A stretch of 64,000 nucleotides of DNA from Owenia fusiformis (taxonomy: Eukaryota > Annelida > Polychaeta > Sabellida > Oweniidae): positions 36,213,375 to 36,277,374 of the forward strand of contig CAIIXF020000005.1 in NCBI GenBank assembly GCA_903813345.2, in the 5' to 3' direction. The position numbers and the translations under genes are program-made. Within the stretch, counting starts at the first letter, position 1. Each line of letters begins with the position of its first letter. This document shows positions 52,362 to 62,570 of this stretch, piece after piece. Under the pieces are notes generated by a model. That model saw only the letters and a list, made by a program, of their open reading frames with translations. It was not told the DNA's origin and did not search any database.

Positions 52362-54209
52362 TGAATACTCTCAATTAAAAATCCAATTCAATTTAATTTT
52401 GATCTTTAATTATCTCCTTTGATCTTTGAAATGAGATCCCTTTGATCCTTTTAATTTGTATTTAATTGTAATGATAATTGGCTATGTCCACCTGGAGTAG
52501 GATTTATTCAGAGCGTTTTTATTTTTATCTTTTCATACGATGCTCCCAAGGTGTGGTTATATCACTCTGGGGTACGTCTATAAATCCAAACTTTTAGCGA
52601 CACTGTTTGAATTATTTTCTTCACGCTTGGCTGTATGTCGTCGTCACCGACGTGATTGTGCTGTCCCGATGGAGGTACTCTGATAGTTCACGACTAACTA
52701 AGTTAAACCGATGTGTCTCTGTAGGATATTCGTTTGGCACTGGATCCTCTGATGGAACATAAGTGCCGCAAACGTGAGTCCGTTGTGGCCCAAACGTATG
52801 AATGTAAACACATCCAATCACTCCCCTATGCGTTGTTCCTGGTTTGTTTCTATTCTGTCAGCCAACCAAAGCGCCTCCCCTTGATTATATATGCACCACT
52901 AGAAAATTATATCAACTATACCACAAGATAACTTCTCAGTCCCAAGACCCTTGTTTCAGCAACTACTATGTTTGACAGTGCACTATATAGTCTTATACCT
53001 AATTATATATTCCCAAGATTTCGTCCGTTTCTCATGTGTGTGTGTAATCGCACACATAGATAATTTATTCACTTTCCAAACGAGGCATTTGTTTCAGCAA
53101 CCACTGAGTGAAAGCAATACAATGCCTTGTTTGTTTGCGCTAAGAAAACTACACCATCGCATATCTCAAACTGGTAACATTTTAAAGATAACCTCACACA
53201 TGACAGCTTGAGAAAATTAAGAAAACTTGAACTAATAGTTGATTGTTCTAATCTAAATTATTTAAAAAATGTTAAAACTATATATAAAAACATATATTTT
53301 ATTTGGAAATTACTGTTCCCGAATACTGCTTAAATACAACTAGAACAAAATGATACATTACCATCAATAATTGTGGATCAGAATTTGATTGTTTGCTTTC
53401 TGATGTTGTTTTAATCCTCGAGAGTGGTCGGTTTTGTTTCCATTAAAGTAAAGCGGATAATAACGCACTATATAAAACATCCCTCAGGAATCTCTAGTCC
53501 GTCTCTAGGGAGTTTCTAGCATACCCAGGCGATTATCACCCCGATATCCAATCAGTAGCCTTTAATATATTGATTGACATCTGGTTCATGAACATATTAG
53601 GAGAAATGGGTGGAGCTTAGCAGAGATCCCCACGAAACCGTTAATAAATAATTTGCGCAACATCCATGAAATCATGAATGATTTAGACGTAAATGTGATG
53701 CACATGCGTGGAATCTTGCAAGACTTTCTCAAAGAATTGCTAATGTGTGTTCATTCTTGGGACTAGTAGCACGATTTTATGGCACACCTGCTTTGAACAA
53801 TTGTATTTCTCCAGCACGTGGCAGTATCACATTAAGGAGCTCATCCAATTATACTATTTCATTGTCTAACAGTATGTCATATGGCAAATGTAATTCATAC
53901 CACCTAAATAATTATCTGAAAATATGCCGTATTTGTATGAAATATATTTAACTTGATTATCTGATTTTTATACCTGGCAATTGCTGGTTGGATGTTTAAC
54001 AACTTTAATCCGTTCAGTTTTATTGTGTATCATTGAGCACTCAAAATCGGATTATTTGTATTGTTCCTAATCAATTAATACACAGGGCCTATATATAAAT
54101 TTATAAACATATAGTTTAAGTTATAAACATATACACAATCACTTTCTTGAGACATTTACTTTCTCATAATTTGATGTACTGTGGAAAATACAAAGACGGC
54201 ATATTTTAA

Positions 54210-54258
54210 GATGTCACACATGGCCATGTGGGCTCACCGATCGCCATCGTGTGGCTTA
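54210..54258 (-). repeat. Fragment related to the right end of the MITE at 54859-55078, inverted
   Basis: Read on the minus strand this segment gives AAGCCACACGATGGC, GTGAGCCCACATGGC and GTGTGACATC. It aligns to AAGCCACTCGGTGGC, GTGAGCCCACGTGGC and GTGTGAGAGC at the right end of the nearby element. A second end was not found, so it is a fragment or half-copy. Confidence 0.6.
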
Positions 54259-54858
54259 TTCTGGGTACTATTTTTAAAATCAATTAATGGGTTTTGTATT
54301 TGGTGTGATGGGGGTAGGCTATCTTGCTAAAACTATATGATTTGCCCACTTTGCCCTCGACGTCTGTCCCACGGTAGCGTAAGACGACAGCTCCATTATT
54401 TCCGATATGTTGGGACATAGCGTTTATGTTCAAAGCGTCAAAAACCACGTAATAACGTTTGAACATAAGCCAATGCTATTGTACATTGATTTTACGAATA
54501 GAGAAGGAAGCATTTGTTAATTTGAAAAAATCGCCGATTGTGCAATCATTCTGATAGTCATCGCATCTTTTTGTTTCGCAATCATCTTAGCCATGCTCGG
54601 TCTTCACTGCGTTCAATGTTTCCAAGAAAGGAATCTTGCAGACGGCATCACTCACTGGTCACATAACACGTGGATATATTACCCCCATGTATTAAAAATA
54701 TAAATGTTGGAATTTTTGAAATGATCAAAACTATTGGATAAGGAGATATAAGCTATGTGTGGAAATTATTGATCATTTTTGTATGAAACTTGCCCACTTT
54801 TAAATGCAAACGGTAAAAGTAATCTGGTTTTGCAATTACATCATTTTGCCCTTTCTTA

Positions 54859-55078
54859 CGGAGCTGTCACACTTAGGGCGTGTTGGCCCACCGTTCTCCA
54901 CCGTGTGAATACTTTGGGCAGACGGCGGGGCACGGTATAGATATACGGTGGGCAAAACAAAAAGTTTTACGGTAAGATATCCTCCATCACACAAAAATTA
55001 ATTAATTAAAAAATTAATCCATAAAATAAGCCACTCGGTGGCTAAAAGTGAGCCCACGTGGCTAGTGTGAGAGCTACA
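54859..55078. mobile_element. Short inverted-repeat element, AGCTSTCACACT ends (possible PIF/Harbinger MITE)
   Basis: The ends CGGAGCTGTCACACT and, inverted, TGTAGCTCTCACACT match at 12 of 15 positions. TTA flanks both sides (54856-54858 and 55079-55081), which suits the three-base target of PIF/Harbinger elements. The interior contains GTGGGC and CGGTGG phrases in both directions. No open frame. A related fragment is at 54210-54258. Confidence 0.6.
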
Positions 55079-56104
55079 TTAGACATTGTAAAAGGTAGAG
55101 GGCCTAGTCTCTTTAATACGTAGAGGTATCGAGGCTTGAAAACATTTCACCCAATAATCGGCACGACATGTGCAAATCATAAGGGGTGCATGCATCTCTT
55201 TTAATTTCTAGAGAAAATTAATTTACTAACAATTTTTAAGCTCTAATAACTTGCAGAGGGAATATTTGTAGTAACGTCTATCCTAGGTTGCAGGTTATTC
55301 GGGGTTTCTTTCAATTTTAGTGTATTTCTGAGAAAATGCAGAGCACCTTTAAATTGAAAACACTGATCATTATTCTACGTTGCATAACGTCACCGTTGCC
55401 ATTTCCCACTACCTCAGCTCGGCCAAGTCCCCCACAGACATACACACTGAACCCTGAAACAGAACAAGTACCACACATTACAACCAAAAAATGGCTTAAA
55501 GGTCAACATAGTCCTCCTTGGTCAAAGTAAATATTTCTAAAAACGTAGTGACATTTTTGGCAAAATTGAAAAAGACCCTTCTCCTTAAAAGCATCTAACG
55601 ACAGGCCTGCACACAAATTCTTTGAAATGTAAGATATACCCCTGACATGAGATTTTCAGGAATAATCATTCAGAAATAATATTGAGGGCGAAAAAAGATT
55701 TTTTCATTTAATATTGTTGATAACAATGCTGCCATAATGTATACACGTCCTAAGACCTTAATGTCATCTTTATAACCATCTTGAATCTATTAATAAAGAT
55801 AGTGTTCCTACAAATTAAGTGTGTTACACAATGGTTACACATTAGCGTGCATCACTTGAGTCCATGGTAAACCTCCATAGTATTCTGGGATATTGTACAG
55901 GGTGATCCAAAAATGGTCATATATTTTGGTCTTGCCAAAATGTTCAGTTCTCTCTGACTTGAGAATTATCAGTAGACAATATTCATTGTCAACGACATCT
56001 TTATATCGTACTTAATACATTACACAAATGCCATCTTTTAATAGATTCTGCATTAAACATATTTTCTATTGACATCATTTTGGATGTAACACCTCTCTAA
56101 TCCA

Positions 56105-56389
56105 CGGGGGTCCAACTATACACAAAAAACGTTAAAAATTGCAAATCAAGGATTTTTAGTCTGATACTGCATTGTTTTACTTCAAAATTGTTCCATACAA
56201 AGTAAAACTACACGAAGCAAAACAAGAATGCCTTTCTATTGGTATATTATTCTGTTATACAAAGTCCCTCCATTCTCCTTTTAGCAACATTTGGGTCCCC
56301 AGTTGTAAGAAGCGCTTCTCACAGCAGGGGACATTAACCCTCTGAAAGGAGGGACTCTGCATAACAGAATAATGTATAGTTGGACCCCC
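56105..56389. repeat. Nested inverted repeats (fold-back element)
   Basis: GGGGGTCCAACTATAC near 56106-56122 recurs inverted at 56374-56389. Inside it, 56246-56271 (starting ATTATTCTGTTATACAAAG) recurs inverted at 56348-56373 with 24 of 26 matches. The 76-bp loop holds the 12-bp palindrome AGAAGCGCTTCT. This looks like a fold-back or MITE structure. No convincing target duplication seen. Confidence 0.7.
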
Positions 56390-56440
56390 TTGTAATCTAA
56401 ATACCTCCAAATGTGAACATGTTTTGTCTGTCCCATTTTT

Positions 56441-56552
56441 GTCACCACCAGAAGTGGTGACATATTGTTATAGTGTCCATGTTTGACAGATGGTGTTTGG
56501 CATCTGTAACAAATGGCATTTGGTGGTTGTAACAAATGACATTTTGCATGTT
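56441..56552 (-). repeat. Dispersed repeat 'ATGTCACCAC...GTGGTGAC', copy 2 (inverted)
   Basis: On the minus strand it begins AACATGCAAAATGTCA and ends CACTTCTGGTGGTGAC. It shares ACCAAATGCCATTTGTTAC, GGACACTATAACAATATGTC and the ends with the copies at 29439-29593 and 57097-57214. Confidence 0.65.
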
Positions 56553-57096
56553 AATACCTTGGTTAAATATACCATAGACTTCCAGGTTAAAAACTATGAA
56601 ATGTCTTACTTTTCTGAGTGTTCGTCATGATTCAGTTTTTGAAAAGCACATTCCCTAAAATCTAGCTGAAGTTTCATTTTAATGAGATTTTAAAACATTT
56701 GCATATTCAACCACTAAGGACTTACAGGATTTCTATTACTATTGAAAAAAGGCGAAGCGAAATCTCCATTGACAGAATGTTAAAATCTTTAATCTTTAAT
56801 TCCATTTTTAAGATAATACCACAATCAATTTGCATGTCAATAATATTATCTAGTTGCACGCCAATGGAGTTTTGCATTAAAACAATTGGAAATAAATCTA
56901 AGACTATGCATATTGGTATTCAGAATGATCAACACAAGTGCTGCCATCTATTTATCAATGCATATAGCAAATTGTCTATCGGAGGACATCTCCCAAGAAA
57001 TGTCATTATTCTTAAGATTTGATGGTTTTTGGGCACATTCCACATGCATATGAATTAGTTATGTTCTTGTCATTTTAATTTAAATCAAGGAATTAA

Positions 57097-57214
57097 ACAT
57101 GCAAAATGTCACCACCTGCCATTTGATGCCGATAAGACCTAGTGCCAAACACCAAATGCCGCCACAGAAAATTGGACACTGTAACAATATGTCACCACTT
57201 CTGGCGGTGACATA
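57097..57214 (+). repeat. Dispersed repeat 'ATGTCACCAC...GTGGTGACAT', copy 3
   Basis: It runs from ACATGCAAAATGTCACCACC to CACTTCTGGCGGTGACATAA, with internal GCCAAACACCAAATGCC and GGACACTGTAACAATATG. Same family as 29439-29593 and 56441-56552. Copies 2 and 3 are about 0.5 kb apart in opposite orientation. Confidence 0.65.
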
Positions 57215-57728
57215 AAAAGTACACACTTTGTATTAGTTATTTTTTGGCCTTCGGGTAAACAACAACCTTAATAAGTTGACATGAAACACTGACTGTCACT
57301 CAGGCAGATTTTAAGAACAAGAAACTCTTATCTATCTAAATACAATTTATATATTAAAAGCACATATAGTTCAATGATGTGCAAAATACAGAAGTTACAT
57401 GATCATGTATTTCATGTTGAATAATTATATGCATCATACATACGAGTATAGTATAGATATTGTACAGGTTGAAAATAATTCATGTTAGAAAATGTATAGT
57501 GGTATCCCCATTATAGACATTTTTCAGAATGCCCAAGTCACAAAATGTGAACTATATGTATCAAGTCTCTCTCATTACAAGCTCCTTTCCTCTGCTTTCT
57601 TCAAAGTAATTTTTATCTCGAATAATTCCACTGTCTTTACTTCTTCACCATGAAAATAGTCCCATATAAGGTAAAACCATAAAATAATTCCATATATGGT
57701 CATAGCACCAGTCTGTTCTGCATTATTG

Positions 57729-57830
57729 TTAGGTTTCATCCTCTTTAAGAAGCATATTTGCAATACCGTTTGTAATGGGGAATTTTCTTCCACTTTCTGG
57801 ACATATGAGATTACCTTCCTGTACCGTCAC
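57729..57830 (-). CDS. TRMT112: TRMT112 exon 4 and stop
   Basis: 102 nt including TAA at 57731-57729: VTVQEGNLICPESGRKFPIT then NGIANMLLKEDET. Acceptor TTTTTTACAG. CPESGR.FPI..GI.NMLL is the C-terminal signature of the family. Confidence 0.96.
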   Translation of the reverse strand: MTVQEGNLICPESGRKFPITNGIANMLLKEDET

Positions 57831-60800
57831 CTGTAAAAAAGAATATTTTAAAATGGACAAGATGAGATGGGATGATAATAATTGATACAAAATATAGTAC
57901 ATACAGGAAATCACTATAATCAAGTTAAGGTAAATAGTCAACTTGATTACAAGGTGATTATAATACTCAGGTTATTATAATACTCAAGGTAATTACATCA
58001 TACAGCTCTCAAAAATATAACAAGTACGCGTACAGTAAAACCCGTCTTAGTGAACACCTGTTTTAGACCTGATTTTGCCGGTCCATTGGTCCTGTGAGTT
58101 GTGTTCGCTTAGAACAAACACTGACAGTAAAACCTGTCTTAGTGAACACCTCTCTCTAGCGAACACCTGTTTTTGTGAACAATACTTCAAGACACATTTT
58201 ACATTGACTCCCCTCTCTGTAGTGAACACCTACCTAATGTGAACACTCTTTTGTGGCTCCATATGTGTTCATTAAATACACGTTTTACTGTATTTATGTT
58301 TGGAAATGTTTAGAGTTTATACTGTAAGATGTTAGAGAATTTTCATGAGTCAAATAAATGTCACTATATTTGCAACATCAACATGTTCTTTTTAAGATAA
58401 AGAAGTACCTCAAGAAGTAGTCGGTGTGCCTGTTTTAAAAATTCTTCATTGGTCTCATAGTCTGATGGGACTTCTTCAGGAACAGCATCTTGTCCAAGCT
58501 GGTCAAAAACAAAATAATAATTCACAATGAATACTGTTTAAAACATAAAGAATTGCAAATACATATGTAGATGGCAGAGCAGACATGATTTCATCATATT
58601 ATTCTGATTCTCATCATATACTTTCTGTTCTGCATCAAGCAATGTTCTATTGAGCCCATACTAAAGGCCCTACAGACATTGTTTGTATTCTATTTTCAAT
58701 GCTTTTAAGCTGTAGACATTGACACAAGAAGAATTTTCACTTGTAGGTTTTGATGTGATATGAGGTAAGGTTGAGAGTAGATATCCTGATATTCTGAGCC
58801 TCTTTTTGTATTCTTGAAAGATTTTTAGACTGTTTATCATAAGGGTCCAGACTAGAAATTGTTACAATCAGCTTTGTAAATAGCATGTTCACATTATTTA
58901 GATTTAATGCAACAGAAATATTTATAGATATTTGAAATACTTATTACCATCTTTGCTCCTTCTACAACTGCTGGCCATTCAAGTCTTGGAATCATTCTGC
59001 CAATGAAATCTGGGTTAAACTCACGTTCTGATGTCTTTACTTCTGTAGCCTTAAAATGCAAAAACGCATATCTATAACGTATATCTATATGACAGATTCT
59101 AACTAATTGCCTACTTGTAATTCTGAGAACTGACTGGGAGTTTAATATACAAAGTCACCACTATAAATAAAATTGCATGAAAATTATTTTTATTTGAGGT
59201 TGTATTAGAATATTGAACAATCCATCTAAAATATAGCACATTATAATCTATATTTTTATAAAATAAGTGTTCATATTTACATAAATCACAAGATATTACA
59301 CAGTATGTTGTAAAGGCAATTGGGAATTTTGATTTTTAACAATGCAACAGTAAGCTTACATAAATAAAAATGGGCCACAAGCTTCTCTAAAAGCCTAATG
59401 AAGGACCAATGATACACAATAGAGTTCCAGTTGATTTTATTGTAAAGAAAATGGTAAATCCCTCTTTAATAAAGACTTTAGGAAAACTAACAAAATCAAA
59501 GTCCCAGTGTTGAAATTGAACCCAGGACCCTAAGATCCAAAGTCTGATCCTCTACCAACTGAGCTCTAAAAACTTCACCTACTACAGCTGTGCAGGTAGA
59601 GCTCATGATCTAGATCTACAAGTCAACATATTACAAATCCCGACCTTACCAAAGCACTTTGGCTCAGTTATCTACTCCTGACGTCGTAGACTGGGCCAAA
59701 GAAGGTCCAATGCAAAAAAAGGAGGATTTACTCCGAAAAAAACACATAGGTTTTTCGATGAAAAATACATGCTGATAAATGAATAAACATCATAAAAAAC
59801 ACTTACGTGTTTGTTCCTTGTATCAAACTTTGTATTTATATTAGATTTCCATCGCCGGATGGCGGCTATTAAATAAGAACAAAACGATTAAAGCAGCAAA
59901 AAGAAAAATTCTTCTGCAATCTGTTTGTGATCTCGTAGAATATCGATATATCTCGGCTGCATATTTCGTTCAGTACTACATTCGGTCAGTTCAACAAATT
60001 GAAAAATCGTATTTAATGTCCACCATATTTCTTTCACGTCTAAATACAACACAGATACGTCTGTTTTATAAAGTAATCTACATTTTGATAACAAATCTGC
60101 TGAAGAAATCGTAATAATTGGAATGTATTGATTCCCGGGAAATGTATTTTCGTTCCATGAAAGTTAAAAATTATAGCGTCACATTTGTGTTACGTCACAT
60201 CACGTGACTTTATTCGGTGCGGAGAACTGATGAAAATATTGACGAAATGTTGTGCCAATTTCAACATCAATATGACAAACAAATCACCACATTTACGTGT
60301 AAGTAATGTTATTATAAATACTTGATTTAAAATGGAGCCCGATGTTTTGGTTGCTAGTAGGGAATAGTGATGATTCAGCGACATGTTTTTTTCCGGAGTA
60401 AATCCCGACTTTTTTTGCATCAGACCTCGTCTGGCCCAGATCTACGACGTCGGGAGTAGATTACTGGGCCAGACAGGTTTGGTTAATCCCGACCCAACTT
60501 GAAATATTTTCATTCATGTAGCCATGGGCATTCAACTAGAATGTTGAATGCCCATGATTTACTCGAGTCTCTAGCTTACAGCTAGACGAAACTTCATTGA
60601 TTTCGTATGTACTGTGCTTCACGCACCTACACGCACCTAGAACTCATTTTTAATAAATTTTATAAATATTTTTAAGAATATTAATCATATTTAGGATGAA
60701 GCGTTGCTTGTCTGGATTTAGATATTTCAAAATTTCATTTCGGAGTTTGACACATGGTGAAATTTTCTCGCTGTAGCTAAAAATGGCTTCCGGTTCTGGA

Positions 60801-62007
60801 CGTGAATAACATTTGAAATTATTCTCGCTTAAAGAAATCAAATGTAACAATAGATTCAGACGGGGATGTGAGCTGATGTTCTTCAAATCTATACATAAAG
60901 GTATATTTCATATTATTATGCCATATTTACTGTGCGTGTGACACAATGATTTACAATATTTATAATACTAAGGCAGCTCAATCTTCCTCCTCAAAGCCGG
61001 AATATAGAGAAGGCTTTGGACCGAAGTAGTCAAGTGAACTCGACTAAATGTTGTTGTTTCACGTTTCTTTTTGACGATTTGGATATTTGTTTTTTATTTT
61101 TGTTTTCAACATTTGCGTCGAGGATATTAAGGCCCGTATATTGCGGTAAATGCTTTTCTGCCCTCTATGCCCAACAAAAGTTACACAGATAAGATAATGG
61201 ATCCAATGCTTCAACTAGAATGTATTAAATCTTACCTTAAACACAGGAAACACTTGATAATTGAAGAAATGTAATCATTTTCGTATATGTTTGAACCAAT
61301 TTCCAATATGGCTCTCAAGGTCACTCAAGGTCACTGAATACAGTCTAAATGTGAAACCATGCAACCAAAACGAAATCGTAATTATTTATTACCAACATAT
61401 CTGTTTTCGGTTTCTTCACCCTCCTTGGTGTCTGAGAAGGCGATTCAATTGTCATAAGACGATGATAAACTTTTTCGAGTTGAAATATCGATCTCAATAT
61501 GGCTGCCGTAATTTATTGTAATTTCGTTTTTTCGCTTCACCTAGAGTTTTACTTTTACACAATCATTACCCAGAATGCATCTACACATGGGGAAAAAATT
61601 TGTTTCCAGAAAAATTCTTATACTTCTTCAATTATCAAGCGTTTGACGTGTGTAAGGTAGGATTAAATACATTATCGATGAAGAGCATATTCTAATACAT
61701 AATTTGTGTGATTTTGGTTGCCTAAACAGGCCAGGAAAGCATTTCCCTCAATTTACAACCGGGAAGTGTGTACGACCCTAGTATGCAAGAAAATAACAAA
61801 AAATAAATATCCAAATTATCAAAAAATAATGACAAATAAAGCATACGATGGTCGGATTTATATGACTAGACCGAAGTAACCCATGATGTAGCTGAACTTA
61901 CAACTAATGGTAAATAAACACTTCCTTACCTCAATGCCAAGTGGATAACCTTTAGTTACACCCTTTATAATGTTAGAAGTTAACATATTGTGTGTGAAAA
62001 GGTTCAT
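57729..62007 (-). CDS. TRMT112: TRMT112 (multifunctional methyltransferase subunit TRM112-like protein), complete, four exons
   Basis: The small zinc-fold Trm112 protein binds and stabilises several S-adenosylmethionine-dependent methyltransferases acting on tRNA, rRNA and translation release factor eRF1. The four exons (62007-61930, 59049-58948, 58498-58409, 57830-57729) join in phase 0 into 123 codons plus TAA; the human protein has 125. Matches include MNLFTHNMLTSN at the N-terminus, EFNPDFIGRMIPRLEWPA in the middle, and EGNLICPESGRKFPITNGIA then NMLL at the C-terminus. Splice sites are all GT/AG. It is head to head with the ankyrin gene and in tandem upstream of COE. I saw no canonical AATAAA close to the stop. 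Confidence 0.96.
58033..58290. mobile_element. Tc1/mariner-type MITE with a duplicated left end, in TRMT112 intron 3
   Basis: TA|CAGTAAAACCCGTC on the left and ACGTTTTACTG|TA on the right give inverted ends with TA target flanks. The left terminal block (CAGTAAAACC.GTCTTAGTGA followed by ACACCT) is repeated at about 58113, so the element has two tandem left ends. GTGAACACCT phrases recur through the interior. Related to 21724-21865. Most likely of pogo/mariner type. No transposase. Confidence 0.8.
58409..58498 (-). CDS. TRMT112: TRMT112 exon 3
   Basis: 90 nt, 30 codons: LGQDAVPEEVPSDYETNEEF then LKQAHRLLLE. Acceptor TTGACCAG, donor GTACTT. Corresponds to the helical region of human TRMT112 ending HHLLLE. 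Confidence 0.94.
58948..59049 (-). CDS. TRMT112: TRMT112 exon 2
   Basis: 102 nt, 34 codons: ATEVKTSEREFNPDFIGRMI then PRLEWPAVVEGAKM. Acceptor TTTTAAG, donor GTAATA. The FNP.F..RMIP.(V/L)EW segment is the family signature for binding methyltransferase partners. Confidence 0.95.
59498..59573 (-). ncRNA. tRNA-like sequence, probable head of a tRNA-derived SINE
   Basis: On the minus strand, GAGCTCAGTTGG is an 11/12 match to the polymerase III A box, and GGTTCAATTTC, about 40 nt later, is a degenerate B box. Between them a possible anticodon arm has loop CTTTGGA. The T arm and acceptor stem do not pair well, so it is not a functional tRNA gene. It sits in TRMT112 intron 1. The SINE tail and any target duplication were not resolved. 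Confidence 0.55.
59646..60484. mobile_element. MULE-like non-autonomous element, 839 bp, about 105-bp terminal inverted repeats, 10-bp target duplication
   Basis: The left end (59646 to about 59747) and right end (about 60381 to 60484) are inverted copies. They share ATCTACTCC.GACGTCGTAGA, TGGGCCA, GCAAAAAAA and GGATTTACTCCG, with moderate divergence. The direct repeat AATCCCGACC flanks it at 59636-59645 and 60485-60494. Long inverted ends with a 9-11-bp target duplication are typical of Mutator-like elements. Each arm is itself partly palindromic around GACGTC. The core has no convincing protein. It lies in TRMT112 intron 1. Confidence 0.75.
60523..60556. repeat. Perfect hairpin, 14-bp arms and 6-nt loop
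   Basis: CATGGGCATTCAAC, loop TAGAAT, then GTTGAATGCCCATG: no mismatches. The CTTCAACTAGAATG phrase reappears near 61208. Probably a piece of a repeat family. It is in TRMT112 intron 1. Confidence 0.85.
60557..61929. other. Rest of TRMT112 intron 1; nothing recognised
   Basis: AT-rich sequence between the hairpin and exon 1 of TRMT112. I see no coding exon or clear repeat here. Confidence 0.5.
61930..62007 (-). CDS. TRMT112: TRMT112 exon 1
   Basis: 78 nt, 26 codons. ATG at 62007-62005, chosen because MNLFTHNMLTS aligns with the family start (MKLLTHNLLSS in human); an upstream in-frame ATG (62043) would add 12 unconserved residues. It ends GYPLGIE before donor GTAAGG. Confidence 0.94.
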
Positions 62008-62364
62008 TTTCAGTAATTTAGTGAAAAACATAAAAATGTGCAAGTTTTTCTACTTCCGGTTGATAGCGGCACTAGCATCACAGTTTTTTCACATTCCGAT
62101 TAATTTTCCCATATTTTTCTGAAGCATTATTTCCTAAAAATGGAAAAACATTATTTAGTTCTTAGGTATATTCTTACATTCGTTCTTGAATACATAAATC
62201 GCCGAAAAATAGCATAGTTGCTGACTATAAAATATTTGTAATGTGTTCTGCGTTTTGAAATTTGAACTGTGGTGTACGACCTTCTCCAACGAAAACAATT
62301 TTCAAGAAAAAAAATCAAAAATGTTTATTAATCTCACAATAAAAGAATATTGATGTAAGTCACG
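62008..62364. promoter_or_regulatory. Putative bidirectional promoter between TRMT112 and the ANKRD26-like gene
   Basis: The two start codons face away from each other across 357 bp, which must contain both 5' UTRs and very probably both promoters. The DNA is AT-rich and has no clear TATA box at a useful distance on either strand. The call rests on gene arrangement, not on recognised motifs. Confidence 0.55.
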
Positions 62365-62570
62365 ATGAAGAAACTATTCAAATTCGGTAAAGGAAAGAAG
62401 AATACTTCTCAGGAGCTAAACGCTTCGTCTGGATCTCTCAACAAGAGTCTAGGATATGAGGTCAGAGAAAAAGATTTGAACAAACTTCACAAGGCAGCTT
62501 GGTCTGGAGATGTCACAAAAATACATCAATTTGCAAAGAAGGATCCTAATATTACAGATAAATTACATAG
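62365..62570 (+). CDS. ANKRD26-like exon 1
   Basis: 206 nt, 68 codons plus two bases. The ATG at 62365 is preferred because MKKLFKFGK matches the family start. Basic, Ser/Lys-rich leader, then the first ankyrin-like helix (LNKLHKAAWSGD). Confidence 0.88.

Larger units (their letters stand above)
52362..57728. other. Intergenic region between COE start and TRMT112 stop
   Basis: No conserved coding exon seen. It should hold the COE promoter and 5' UTR: DNA at about 52560-52760 is GC-richer than average, and at about 53440-53640 there is a TATATAAAA string (plus orientation) and, on the minus strand, a GATTGG (inverted CCAAT) motif. None of these can be called a promoter from sequence alone. 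MITEs and inverted repeats inside are listed separately. Confidence 0.5.

Noticed and set aside
52621-52821. Minus-strand open frame upstream of COE exon 1 as an additional coding exon
   Set aside because: No similarity to COE N-termini, and exon 1 already has a family-like start codon (MYGLQ). It may be 5' UTR or promoter sequence.
59498-59573. Functional tRNA gene
   Set aside because: A and B boxes are recognisable, but the acceptor and T stems do not pair and the B box is degenerate; a SINE head is more likely.
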